From Datura wrightii (taxonomy: Eukaryota > Streptophyta > Magnoliopsida > Solanales > Solanaceae), in assembly GCA_035772735.1 (NCBI GenBank), contig JASDFA010000006.1:64744001-64808000 (forward strand): a stretch of 64,000 bases of DNA. The letters run 5' to 3'. Both the position numbers and the translations under genes were made by a program. The notes below the pieces were generated by a model that was not told the DNA's origin, did not search any database, and saw only the letters and a program-made list of their open reading frames with translations. Positions 22,825 through 34,889 of the stretch are shown here, piece by piece; the first letter of the stretch is position 1, and the number at the start of each line of letters is the position of its first letter.

Positions 22825-25661
22825 TGTCACAACCCAAATAGACAGGCTGTGCAAGCACATACATCGACTCTACTCAATAGGTGAACCCTTATAAAATATT
22901 ACCATTAATATCCAAGAATTTAGTCTCAAACATTTTTGTTACTTCTCATAAATTGATAAAAATCTCCAAAAGCAAAATTACAAGATTCCCCAAACATACC
23001 TCTCTCAAAATCTAGTCTAGATAGGTAGAAGAACTCTATCTGAATACTTGACAAGAAAAAATGACCTAGCTTCGTCAGAGAAGAAGACCACGGAAGCTAG
23101 TGCTAAGTACTCCACTCTAATAAAGGAACTTCAAACCTGCCACAACCTATACCAAAAAGATGTAGCAACGTAGTATTAGTACACCACACATACCGGTAGG
23201 CATCATTGGCAGACTAGGATTAGTTAACACGACAACTTAATAATCAACATATAGTCAATATCATTAAATTTAACGATTATTTCACCCCTAAATATCACAC
23301 TAGGTGTAACTACCACATTCTCGCTCTTAAGCGTCATTAAAATTTATACAATTACTTTACAACCTATTCGTTATTAAATCCTTCAATCTGTCTCCCTACA
23401 TTTTCGCTGCGGCGCCAGCTTCAACCACTACAGCGGTCTCGCTGTCACAGCTATATGCCCGCTGCATCACTATTCCGTTCAGTCAGTAGCCAATTTTCCT
23501 AGTCTAGTTCTGTCATATTCCATATACAATTTTATAACCCCTTTACCTCCTATACCACTTTCCTATGGTTGACTGAGTCCATCCATTATTATTTAATACT
23601 TACTTAATTATGCACAAGATTTTCGACTCTTCCTAATGAGGTACATAAGATAAATAAATCTACTCGTTATCCCCAATAACTCCCAATCTTTATTTAACCC
23701 ATCACACCATCCTCTGTAACCCACCAAACTAGTTAAAACAACATATGATTCTCAAATACAGATTAACAGATTTAAGAACATACAAGAAATCATCAACATT
23801 TTTCAAGGGAATCAACTTTTCAAATATTAACGTAGACGCACATACCTGTCTTTATATCACGACAATTCCATAAGATATCATAGCTGGACGATATAGCAAT
23901 TTATGATATTCCAAACTGGTGTTCTCACTCAAACCCAAATCATGTCAATCTATTATGTATCACACCTGTATACCTGTATCTTTCTATCTCGACAGCGACA
24001 TGTATGATTAAACCATACTCCCACAATTTCTGTCTCACCATCGATAGTGTCGGGCACACACCTTTATCACATCATTGTATACACATGCCAGAGGGTCCTA
24101 TGCTTACCCTTCCAGTCATGACCCACAGGGGACTCTAGAAATCCATGTACTGTACACCCAGCAGTATGAAGCATTCATCATACCTGCCTGTGTACTCAAC
24201 TCGTACATCCAGCCTCATGGTCCTTTAGCCATACCTGTCTGTGTAGTCACTTATATCGCTCACCCAGACCTTGGGAATAAGCCACTCGTGTATCCAATCC
24301 TTATTCGGAGTCTGATTAATAACCTGATCACCTAAGTTTATTACCTTTGACCCTAGGCCTCTCATTTACCATCATATTATTGACTTTCTTTTCGTATTAT
24401 CCATAATTTTAGTCACACGCTCATTCGACGCCTACTCACCCCTCAATCTCAGGGCGCATATTGTAACATAAGTAATAATCATCACACAACAAGAATTACA
24501 TAATCACCTCAACAAGTACGATCATATGCATGATTCAAATCAAACCTCGTATCTAAACAGTAAGGATAATAACAGTTATTTTAGCATGCTATAGGACTTA
24601 TTACTTGGCTTGCTCACTGGTTTTGGCTCCACCGCAACGGCATTACTACCGTGACGGTGATCTCACTATAGCGGTATACTAACAATTGCTGGGGTACTAC
24701 TAGCAGTACTACGACCAGTCTTCATTTTAGTTTCTTCCATGTTTTGTTTCTTTATACCCACCATAATGATTGAAACATCATATTAAGTGTATTTCAACAA
24801 TTACGTTCCATAGGACAATCATAAACACAACAACATTCATCAATCCAAACAATAAAATATTCACCACAACATATACAAGCCATTACATAGAGTATTACTA
24901 ACCTACTTCACCGCTTCAACTCACGATCTGTCATGATTATAATTTATCAATCATTCAGTTAATTGCATCCATAAACACGATCCTCCTGATTAATCGTCCA
25001 GGATTTTGATTTAGAAGGATGAATCCATAAGTTATATGCCGAAAGTATTTTGGATGACAACACTCGAAAGTTAATCTACTCCCTGATTTCGACTAATAGG
25101 CTATTACATGATTAAGTTACAATTCTACTTATTGAAAGAATATTAACCATACACAAGTATATGTTTAGCTAATCAAAGTCTAACACAAGAGCGAGTAAAC
25201 AATAGCCTACCTGGGCACCAAGCTATCGTCCAAACGTTCCCAACAGCGGGGCTGCATCATTTTCTTGATTTTCTTGTGAGAGTTCCTAGCTATGGAGGTC
25301 GAATCTCCACCTCTTGGACCTTCTTATTTTTCTCCAAAAATCTATGTTTTTGTTTTTGGCATTTTTAATACGTCCTCTTTAAAGACTAGGTTTTCAAAAT
25401 CTTAATCAGAAAGGATTGCGGATTTCTGGTCCGCGTCATCCACTCCAGCGGATACCCTTTCAGCTACAGCGATTTCGCTAAGGCGGAAAATATCCCACCG
25501 CAGTAGACACCCACTTGGATCCACCTGATTTTGACTAAGCCCATTTGAATTTACTTCGTGCGCCCCTCATCTCTCAAGGATTTATCTCAAATTTCTAAAA
25601 ATTTAAATTTGCCACATTTTTAGGGGATTGGAATGCTATAATGATCGGGTGGGTCATTACA
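22825..25661 (-). repeat. 3' LTR of element B (2837 bp)
   Basis: Plus-strand ends TGTCACAACCC and GGGTCATTACA. Aligns along most of its length with 28836-30721. CCGCTGCAGCGG-type motifs cluster at about 23405-23470, 24640-24700 and 25435-25510. An antisense open frame (24075-24335) is also open in the other LTR copy. Confidence 0.88.
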
Positions 25662-26822
25662 TCAGATACCAATCAAAAATCCGTTCGTCACCAAATGTCG
25701 CTACGATATCGAGGTGGGAGTTTAACAACTGCCATAAATTCCTCTCACTTCCACTCAACATCGGGACTTGTTGACTTCTATATCCCAGATTCTGAACTAG
25801 TTATTTTCAAAACCCCCTTATCAAACCTTGCTCTTAATTTTTCCACGTATAGTTGATAATTCTACAAGAGTTATCACTATTCTTCTAAGGAATAATATAG
25901 ACCCGAACGCTAATTTATGTCATTACCAGTCCTTTAGTGCTATGGATTTCCATCTCTACTCAAATGTCCTAGGCATTACTAATTTTATCAGACAACTCGG
26001 ACCGATTATTTTCAAAATGGTGAGGTTTGGTCACTGTTTTTTTGGCCACTATAACGGGTGGTTTTCCTACTGCAGCAGTTCCGCCACACCAGATGACAGG
26101 ATCAATTAAAGATAGAAGGGAGGGCTTTTGAGTTTCATTCTCAACTTTTCTTATTCAACTTTGGACAACTCCTCTCAACCTCCCCGATGATTCTCCTCAT
26201 TTTCCAGGTAATTCTCTCCCCTATGGCTTTCTTACTTTATTGCTAGAAAAAAGTTGGTGTATATGGCCTGTTGCTCTAGTTTTTTGGGTAGTTATAGGGT
26301 GATATACGTAGGTTTCCTTCTTTTGGATTCATGAAGATGTTCATTGTATGCTACTTGTATTTACGTTCTCAATCACTTTCTACTTCTTTTTGTGTGTTTC
26401 GATCATTCTTTTGTGGGGTTTTGGGTCGGAATGAGGAGATTTGAGGTAGGTTCGTGGTTGGTCTTCTTTGAGTTTTTGAGCTTGAATCCGCATCCTACCA
26501 GGGTGGAAATTGTCTATTAGGGCTTGGGCAAGTTCTCCCCTTACCTGATCTGTAGTAAACTCGAAGAAATACCAAGGTTGAAATTTCAACCTCTATTGAT
26601 GAGGTTTGAAGGTATAGGGAAGACGATGTCCGCTACAGCGGAACAGTTATCACTGCAGTAGTATCATTACGATGGACCTCTTTCTAATATGGCAAACTTG
26701 CTACAGTGGACATGCGTCCATTGCAGCGGTTTTCCTGGGCAGTGACTTTGTTTTAAATCTTATTTCCTCTATCTCTCCTTCCATTCCCTTTTTAATGCTT
26801 GTTATTACTCAGGTTTGTTACT

Positions 26823-27842
26823 ATGGTTTCCTCTGGAAATAGAAACCTCCACACTAAAGACTACATTGGTTTCATGAACGATCAATGTCAATTTTGACAC
26901 AATGAGCAGGATGCTAAGGAGTTATTGCATGAGAGCAGGTTTGTCATGCAGGACGTGGAGGAGAAGGCTCCTGAGTTTTATGAACTCCTCCAGGAGATAG
27001 GATGGGCCCAGTTAGTGGAGGACCCGGGTCGGGTCAATGAGTCTTAGGTTTGGGAATTCTATACCAACCTTCCAACCATGGTATGGAACCGCAGGAAGCC
27101 GATGGCTTATGTTAGGGGTAGGCAGATTCTTCTCACCCCAGCTGCTATCAATAAGGCATTGGGTCTGCCCAACCCCCTGGAGAAGGAGATGAAAGCTTGA
27201 GATTTGGACGGGAACGGGAAGTGGTTGGTGGATACTTTGGTGGTGGAGGAATGGAGGGCTACAAACAATTGGGGTATTACCATGACGGGTATCTAGAGTA
27301 CCCATTTTATTGTGGAGGCCAGGAGGTGGCTCAATATAGTGTCCTGATGGATTCGTCTGTGCTCAACTATTACAGATGTGACCTTTCCCCTTGCTCTAGT
27401 AGTGGCATATGTTTTGAGCAGGGTGAGGGTGAATGTGGGGGCTCAAATTCTGGAGGAGTAGAGGTATTTCTTTGCTAAGCCCATCACTGGCCTGCCTTTC
27501 CCTTCTTTTATTACTAGGCTTTGCAAATGAGTCAGGGTGCACCAGGAGTCTAGGGACCTCATCGTGCGCTGTGACAGACCGTTTGACCCTCTGATGGTGA
27601 AAGGGGCTCTGGGAAGGGGCAAGAAGAAGAGGAAGTCTACCTCAGCTGAGGGTGATGTTAGGGACGACACTTCTAGGCCTGCAGGACTACTCGGGAGAAT
27701 AGAGGCTGAGATGGAGGCCATGCAGAACTCCTCGAAGGGTTGCCTAGACCTTCTTCCCCTAAGAAGCCTTCTGCTAGCCGACCCTCCACCAGTCGACGCT
27801 CCAGTGCAGCAACTATCGATTCAAGAGATATGCAAGGGGTGA
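26823..27842 (+). pseudogene. decayed plant transposon-protein gene, antisense in B
   Basis: From ATG 26823 one frame runs 340 codons with no frameshift, broken by seven stops (only TGA and TAG). Readable parts are EFYTNLPTMVWNRRKP, VRGRQILLTPAAINKALGLP, TITDVTFPLALVVAYVLS and NVGAQILEE. These match the pattern of the widespread 'putative plant transposon protein' domain (I recall it as Pfam Transposase_32) and resemble the ORF at 48101-48955 in element F (EFYANWNPS, LEPHQLNAIIG, MTDVTQDRVCLVYAL, NVGAVIIS). The C-terminal part is basic, then Glu/Arg-rich. Biochemical function unknown. Confidence 0.7.
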
Positions 27843-28819
27843 TTTCCACATTAGTCTAGGCCCATGTTGAGTTTCGAGAGGACTTGGAGCGGGAGAGAAG
27901 GAGACAACGGTCTCGGGATAAGCTGTTTGTCTGCATGTAGAAAGGGATCAAGAAGATCCTAAAGAACCTAGAGAGAAAGGCCACTCCAGGCGACCCGGCA
28001 GGATCTCCATAAGTTCTCCTTACTCAGCAGTTTCGATGAGGGAGCAGATGATGAGGTGGGCAGTGATAGTGAAAAGGCCTCCATCTAGATGAGTTCCAGT
28101 GTTCCCCCCTCCCCTCTTCCGTTTGGTTATTATAATTGCTTTTGGTTAGCCCCCGTTTAGAGCTTTTAAGATAATCTTATTTCCATTTCTGGTTTTTGTT
28201 GCTAAATGATAATACTGGTTCTATCCTAATGTATGGATGCCTGTTTGGCATCCTCAAACATTGGTCGTGTTGGACCTTTTACAATATTGTAGTAGTTTAC
28301 CTATATTCGCATTACTTATCTGTTATCACTAGGATCTATTTGTTATTAGATGTTCATAATAGGAAATATTGAAATTCTGAATGCTAGCATTCTGCCTGAC
28401 CACATCTGCTGCAGCAGTAATCTTACCGCGACAGCAGAACCATGACAGTGGTACCTTCTCCGCCATAGCGATTCCACTGCAGTGAAACTCGCTAAGCAGA
28501 ACAAGTGTTATAACAAGAATTCTTTCTTCTTTCTGCTCAACTCAAGTAATTCCCTCCCACCAGTCTTATTATGGGTTCTCACTAACCACTCCTAGGCAGA
28601 TACTAATTAGACCTATCGAGATACCAATTGGAATCTTCCAGATACCAATTGTACTCAACTCGGGCAATCGACACACAATCGGACAACATGATGGGAAAGA
28701 AATAAGTGTAACTTCCTAAATTCCTTATAGCTTCTCGAGGATTAGATGTGGACGTCTACACAACAATCCGCAGGAGTCTACTTGACATTACTCTTGTACT
28801 TGTAGACTGGTAACCTAGA

Positions 28820-28832
28820 CACTCTAATACCA
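28820..28832 (-). other. primer-binding site of element B
   Basis: TGGTATTAGAGTG on the minus strand, three bases inside the 5' LTR. It is close to the array A copy 2 PBS and fixes the orientation of B. Confidence 0.75.
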
Positions 28833-28835
28833 TCT

Positions 28836-30721
28836 TGTCACAGCCCAAATGGACAGGCCGTGTGGGCACGTACATCATCTCTACTTGATAGGAGAACCCT
28901 TACAAAACATTACCATTAATATACATGAATGTAGTCTCAAAACATTTCCGTTACTTCTAATTAATTGATAAAAATCTCCAAAAATAAAATTACAAGATTC
29001 CCCAAATATGAATCTCCTAAGATCTAGTCTAGACAGGTATAAAATATTTATTTGAATACTTGACAAGACAAAATGACCCAGCTTCATCTAAGAAGAAGAA
29101 CACGGAAGCTGGTGCTGAGTACTACATGCCAATCAAGGAACTTCAAACCTGCCACAATCTACACCAAAAAGGTGTAGAAAGGTACTATCCATACACCACA
29201 TGTACCGATAGGAATCATCAGCTAGCTAGTATTAGTTAACACAACAGTATAATAATCAACATATAGTCAATGTCATTAAATTTAACAATTATTTCACCCC
29301 TAAAATATCACACTAGGTGTAACTACCACATTCTTTCTCTTAAGCCTCATCAAAGTTTATACAATTACTTAACAACCTATTTGTTATTAAATCCTTCAAG
29401 CTGTCTCCCTTCATTTCTGCTGCGGTGCCAGCTTCAACCACTATAGCGATCCTGCGATGTGCCTCCTACAGCGCTATTCCATTTGATCAGTAGCCAAGTT
29501 TTCCTAGTCCAATTCTGTCATATTCCACATACAATTTTATAACCTCTTTACCTCCTTTACCACATCCCTTTGGTCGACTAAGTCCATCCATTATTATTTA
29601 TTACTTACTTAATTATGCACAGGATTTCTGGCTCTTCCTAGTGAGGCACAAAAGATAAATAAATCTACTTGCAATCCCTAATAACTCCCTATATTTATTT
29701 AACCTGTCACACAATCCTTTTTAACCCACCAAACTAATTCAAACAACATACAATTCTCAAATACAAATTAACAGATTCAAGAACAAACAAGAAATCATCA
29801 ACATCTGTCAAGGGAATCAACATTTGAAATATTAACGTACTTGCACATACCTGTCTTCATGTCACGACAGTTCCACAAGATATCATACCTGGACCCTATA
29901 GCCATATACGGTATTCCAAACCGGTGTTCTCACTCAACCTCGAATCATGTCGATCTATTCCGTATTATACTTGTATACATGTACCTTTCTATCTCGGTAG
30001 CCATATGTATGATTAAACCATACCCACACAATCTCTGTCTCACCATCACACCATAGGTGATGTGCCGATCACACGCCTTCGTCACATCACCGTACACATA
30101 TGCCAGAGGGTCTTACGCTTTCCCTTCCAGTCATGACCCGCAGAGGACTCTAGAAATCCATGTACTGTACACCCAGTCGTATGAAACATTCATTATACCT
30201 GTCTGCGTACTCAACTCGCACACCCAACCTCATGGTCCTTTAGCCATACCTGTCTGTATACTCACTCATATCGCTCGCCCGGATGCTCACCTCAGGAACG
30301 AGCCACTCGTGTATCTAATCCTTATTCGGAGTCTGATCATAATAACCTGATCACCTGAGTTTCTTATCTTTGACCCTAAGCCTCTCATTTACCATCATAT
30401 CATTGACTTTCCTTTTGTATTATACATCATCTCAGTCCCAAGCTCATTCGACACCTATAATCTCAGGATACACATTGAAATACACAAGTAATAATCATCA
30501 CATGACAAGAATTACATAATCACCTCAATAAGTACGATCACATACATGATTTTAAATCAAACCTCGTATCCAAACATTAAGGATAGTAACAATTATTTTA
30601 CCATGATATAGGACTTATGACTTGCCCCGCTCACTAGTTTGAGCTCCGCTGCAGTGGCAGTACTTCCGTGACGGTGGTCTTATTGCAGTGATATGCTACC
30701 CACTGCAACGGTACTGCTGGC
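28836..30721 (-). repeat. 5' LTR of element B, truncated
   Basis: Collinear with 22825 onwards of the 3' LTR up to about 30720, where the sequence switches to element C's LTR. About 0.9 kb, the U3 start on the minus strand, is missing. Palindrome motifs at 29415-29470 and 30645-30715. Confidence 0.85.
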
Positions 30722-31604
30722 ATACCCGTTATATCACAACTCCATCGTCCTTTTCCTTGGAAAGGATTAGGACGACTCAACCCACTTGAGTAAGTTAGTG
30801 GGGCATCATGTATGCTCTATCGTGATGGTGTCGGTTATGAAGAGTCTCCCATTGTTCCTCATGCTTTCAGTTATTTATGTTCATATATTATTATAGTAAG
30901 TTTTATAGCATGTTTGACCTAATTATCAGTTCATGAGATTTTACTTCCGGTTTCATCTATGACAAGTCATATGATTTCTATAAATAAATTTTGGATCATT
31001 ATATTCGGTTATGATAAACAACTTATGATTATGTATATCTTAGATACAACTTTTAGTCTGCAGTCCTTACTCTCATGATCTTTTGATTTTATATGCATGA
31101 TTTCAACTAACATTTTACTAATCATCTTTTATTACCTTACATACTCAGTACATTCAACGTACTGACTGCATACTCTATGCTATATCATTTCATCATATAA
31201 ATCCAGGTACTCAAACTCAGCTCGTAGTTAGAAGCGTTCTGCACTTGATTAGCTAGAAGGGACCCGTCCTCATTTTTCGAAGACTAGAGTGATCTACTTC
31301 ATTTCAGTACTTTTTCTTTGTTTTAGTTTCAAACTTTGGAGTTAGCTGGGGGCTTGTCCCAGTAGCTCATCAGTTAGTAGGGGCTTTCAGACATAGAGTT
31401 AGTATATTCAGCTTTGTGACTTAGTATTTTGATATTGTTATTTTACTTACTCCTTATGTTATAAGTATTTCGCTTATCCATGCTTATAATTTATCCATTA
31501 TTTATTCTATTAATTCATGCTGTATATGTGCTATGAGTTGGCTTGAAGCCATTCATATTTCTAGGTCCCATGTCTCAGTCTGGGTTTTAGTTGGAGTCAT
31601 AACA
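30722..31604 (+). repeat. 5' LTR of element C, last 880 bp only
   Basis: Matches the 3' LTR from about 35868 onwards and ends GAGTCATAACA before the PBS. The first 1.7 kb is missing. It begins at a GGCA junction with element B's LTR (30719-30723). Confidence 0.85.
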
Positions 31605-31608
31605 AACT

Positions 31609-31620
31609 TGGTATTAGAGC
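31609..31620 (+). other. primer-binding site of element C
   Basis: TGGTATTAGAGC four bases after the LTR terminal CA; the initiator-tRNA-Met type with one change. Confidence 0.8.
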
Positions 31621-32880
31621 AAAGGGTTAGAGTATCCTAGGGTGTCTAAAAGCCATGTTAAGTAGAGTCTTTTTCATGGGTGTAAAGTGTGCTAGACTTA
31701 TGAGGAAGAGGCTATAGGAAATTTTAGAAAACTTCCCTTCTTTCATACTCTAGCTTGTGCTATAGAGTTTATCTCTATAAAGACTTCCTCCTAACTCGTG
31801 CATTCATGTGCTCCAAAGCATAACTCCAGTCAGAGCAATAATAGGCACTCTAAAATTGTTTATTCCTATAGGAGTTAAGAGAAGCTAAGGCAGAAGAATT
31901 CATGAACTCGAAGTAAGGAACCAGAAGAGTGGAGGAGTACGACAGGAGAAATATGAAACCTTCAGTGAAAGCCTTAGAGGCTAATGGAAAATTCAAGAGA
32001 TAGTGAATTTAGCCTAGTCTTAAGAAGGGGTTCAATCCTTAGAATGACGACCTTTAAGCTAACGGGGAGATTATAAGGTGAAGGACCAGGTCAAGTCTTG
32101 AGTTCCAAGTTTAAAGTCCAGGATCAGTAACTATGGGAGATCGATCAATGGTTATTCAGGTGTCTTCTCGTACTTCAGTCAATATGATACTCTACTCATG
32201 TTGTATGTGAACATGTTATGCCCATAGCTAAGTTCCAAGTACTCATGACGTGTATTTGCACTCAGATTCGTAGAATAAGAAGTAACCTCTTTAGGTGGTG
32301 ATTCAAGTCTTCTTCCATGATTCTATAAATCTAAGCTTGATGTCATGATCCTCGTTAGGTATGTAAACTCATGTTTCTCAGCATGTTCAGTTCTATGAAC
32401 TCAGTCCTTGATTTGCCTTAGCGGATCATAAGATCGTGCTATATCAGGTGTATGCTCAGCCTAGATTTCCTGATCATTCGTGCTCACGATTTCCTTACTC
32501 TAAGCCCTATGTATGTTCTGCCATGATGGAAATGATAGTTAGAATGTGTACATTAAGGATAACTCTCTATTCCTATCATAGGTGCAAGGTTTGTAGAAGT
32601 TCATGAAGTGCAATTATTAGCCAAGCCTAGAAGATAGGGGAATTCTTGAATAGCGTTAGCTACACGGAGCAATGGGATAATCATAAGTGATAGGCTTGAA
32701 TGAGGTGATTATGTATAGGTAGACCATAGTATGGTGTGAATAGTGACTTCTTGATTGGAGCTTGAACTTGTGTGACTTTCTTGTTAAGAAGGAAGTAATA
32801 TTCTTGGTGGACACCTCTAGGTTTCTGAGGTATGGCCGTGCTACGCTTGAACGTGGTTGAGGTATGCGACAGGGTATTAG
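31621..32880 (+). other. element C leader and unrecognised internal DNA
   Basis: The first 200 bases resemble the leader of element E (TGTCTAAAAGCCATGTTAAGTAGAGTC here; GCAAGCCG then TGCTAAGTAGAGTC in E). The rest has no readable gag, protease or RT in any frame. It is probably deleted and scrambled gag-pol. Confidence 0.45.
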
Positions 32881-33905
32881 TATTTTTGTTTGGAAGTGGA
32901 AAGAGATAAATATATGGGTTGCATCATAAGGTCACCTTAGACACACTGACAGCATGATTCTATATGGGTAATAGTGGATCGGATAACCAAGTCAGCACAA
33001 GGACTATGCTAGATTTTATATTCGGGAGTTAGTTTGGTTGCATGGAGTTCCTTTATCCATCATCTCGAATAGGGGTACTTAGTTCACCTCTCAGTTTTGG
33101 AGATCATTTCAGAAGGGTCTTGGTACTCAGGTAAAGCTTAGCATAGCATTTCACCTACAAATGGATGGTCAGGCCGAGTGGGCTATTCAAACTCTTGAGG
33201 ACATGTTGAGAGCATGTGTGACTGATTCCAAGGGTTGTTGAGATGATCATTTACCCCTTATTGAATTTGCATACAACAACCACTATTACATCATTCAAAT
33301 GGCTCCGTTTGAGGCTCTTTATGGGCGAAAGTATAGATCACCTACGAGGAAAGTGAGGCTACCTTGATAGAGCCATATTTAGTTCATGAGGCTACGGAGA
33401 AAGTTTGGCTCATTAAGGAGAGGCTGAAAACAGTACAGAGCCAACAGAAATCCTATGCATATGTTAGAAGGAGAGAGCTTGATTTTGAGGTCGATGATTG
33501 GGTGTTTCTGAAGGTGTCTCCTAGGAAGGGAGTTATGATGTTCGGTAAGAAAGGGAAGCTTAGTCCCCGATATGTTAGTCCTTATAGGATTTTGAGGTGA
33601 GCTGGCAAAATGGCTTATGAATTGGAGCTACCAACGGAGTTGGCTTTGGTACATCCAGTTTTTCATGTATCTCTGTTGAAAAAAACCGCATTAGTGATCT
33701 AGCTTTAGTTGTTGCAGTAGAAAGCATTGGGATGGAAGATAGCCTTACCCATGATAAAATTCCAGTCGAGATCTTTAGGTTCGGAAGTTGAGGAATAAGG
33801 AAGTAGCTTTAGTGAAAGTTTTGTAGAGAAATTTGCTCGTTGAGCGAGCTACGAGGAAGGCCAAAGTAGATATGATGGCTAAATACCCGCATCTCTTTTC
33901 CTTGT
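32881..33905 (+). pseudogene. integrase remnant of element C
   Basis: WKWKEIN and IVDRITKSAQ are followed by ISNRGT, where the second catalytic Asp is Asn. Then QMDGQAEWAIQTLEDML (catalytic Glu kept), LIEFAYNNHYY and MAPFEALYGRKYRS. An open stretch at 33364-33600 gives the post-core domain (LDFEVDDWVFLKVSPRKGVM, GKKGKLSPRYVSPYRI). Stops and frameshifts break the chromodomain-like tail up to the terminal KYPHLF-like segment. Confidence 0.85.
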
Positions 33906-34154
33906 AGCTCAGTTCCAGCATCAGGTACCACTTTCTTCCTTAACACTCCATTTAGTTTCATGTCGAGTTTATTTCTCTAAGTTTCCTTCATGTCATAACA
34001 TGTATGTATATTTCATGAATTTAGTTCAGCCGTGTAGTTTATTCTGGAGTCAGTCACTCTGTTAGTTTTCAGCTATAATTGTTTAGCTTTGGGATTGTAG
34101 TTCTTTCCCTAGTCTTCTAGCTTAGTTAGCCCACATTCAAGGACGAATGTTCCC

Positions 34155-34164
34155 AAGGGGGAGA
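34155..34164 (+). other. polypurine tract of element C
   Basis: AAGGGGGAGA just before the 3' LTR TGTAACAGCC, in the usual context GGACGAATGTTCCC. Element G has the same tract on the minus strand. Confidence 0.8.
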
Positions 34165-34855
34165 TAATGTAACAGCCTAAAAGCTCCTTAGGCCAGACCT
34201 AAGGCTTACAATAGAAAACAACATGAAAATAACACCAAAACCAAACATAAACCTCAATATTGTTTGTTGTGGGGTCCAACGGGTCATTGGAGGTACTCGT
34301 TGTTTCATGTCCAAAGAGCTATTAGAAATTTGGCCAGATGCCACAAGGGGATTGTACGGACTGTGGTTTGAGTGAACGGGTTGTTGTTATGGTCGTTAAA
34401 GCATATTTAAAGAATTTAAGAGAAAGAATGAGGAAAATAATGGACGAACCAATGGTCTGTTATTTGGTACTACGACCCATTGTAGGGGTCATTGGTTCTA
34501 CCAGTTTGTTGAAAATTTCTTGGTATGTAGATAGACCTGAGCCCGATGAATCTATGGAAACAATGTGTTAAGATCATTTTTAAGTGTGGGAATTGCATTG
34601 GATACAAATCAAGGTCATAAGGAACCTCTAGAACAAAGTTGAGTTGAGAGCCTTTTTACTGATTTAGTTTTCGTATAAGTTCTTATAAGGGTCAATTTCA
34701 AATAACCATAGCTTCCTTATTACAAAGTTTTTTTTGTGATTTAACACATCAAATTGAATCCCTTGGAATCTTCTTTCCAATGCATTTGATCATGCATCAA
34801 TTGGAGTTCTTAGTAAAAAGTTATGAGCGATTTAGTGAAGCAGCAACAAGCATTA

Positions 34856-34889
34856 GACGACCCTCAGTACGGGTCGTCCTATATAAAAA
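34856..34889 (+). promoter_or_regulatory. perfect 8-bp hairpin directly upstream of TATA box
   Basis: GACGACCC (34856-34863) pairs with GGGTCGTC (34871-34878) across a 7-base loop. TATATAAAAA follows at 34880-34889, one base after the arm. This is a strong TATA match about 710 bases into the LTR. Confidence 0.7.

Larger units (their letters stand above)
25662..28835 (-). other. internal region of element B
   Basis: Runs from the PBS at 28820 leftward to the 3' LTR. The first 450 bases (28380-28835) are an A-like leader ending in a palindrome cluster (28400-28500). 25662-26820 is noncoding with further palindrome motifs at about 26040-26095 and 26625-26740. The middle carries a gene remnant on the plus strand (26823-27842). 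No retroviral enzyme motif was found in any frame. Confidence 0.7.
22825..30721 (-). mobile_element. non-autonomous LTR element B
   Basis: Minus-strand element: 3' LTR 22825-25661, internal region 25662-28835, PBS 28820-28832, 5' LTR 28836-about 30721 (truncated). The LTR ends (TGTAATGACCC...GGTTGTGACA on the minus strand), the ATTGGTATCTGA before the 3' LTR, and a leader with repeated ATTGGTATCT all match array A, so it belongs to the same lineage. The 3.2-kb internal region has no RT, RNase H or integrase, and the only gene-like content is on the opposite strand. It looks like a large derivative that depended on an A-type partner. Confidence 0.85.

Noticed and set aside
26200..26260. Splice-like TTTTCCAGGTAATT upstream of the antisense gene in B as evidence of a host gene
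   Set aside because: Short chance match; the downstream frame is a transposon-protein remnant and no exon structure with other conserved segments could be found.
34338..34571. 77-codon open frame in C's 3' LTR
   Set aside because: No domain, inside a region of repeated GGGTCATTGG-like motifs, and the 5' LTR copy is missing so conservation cannot be tested.
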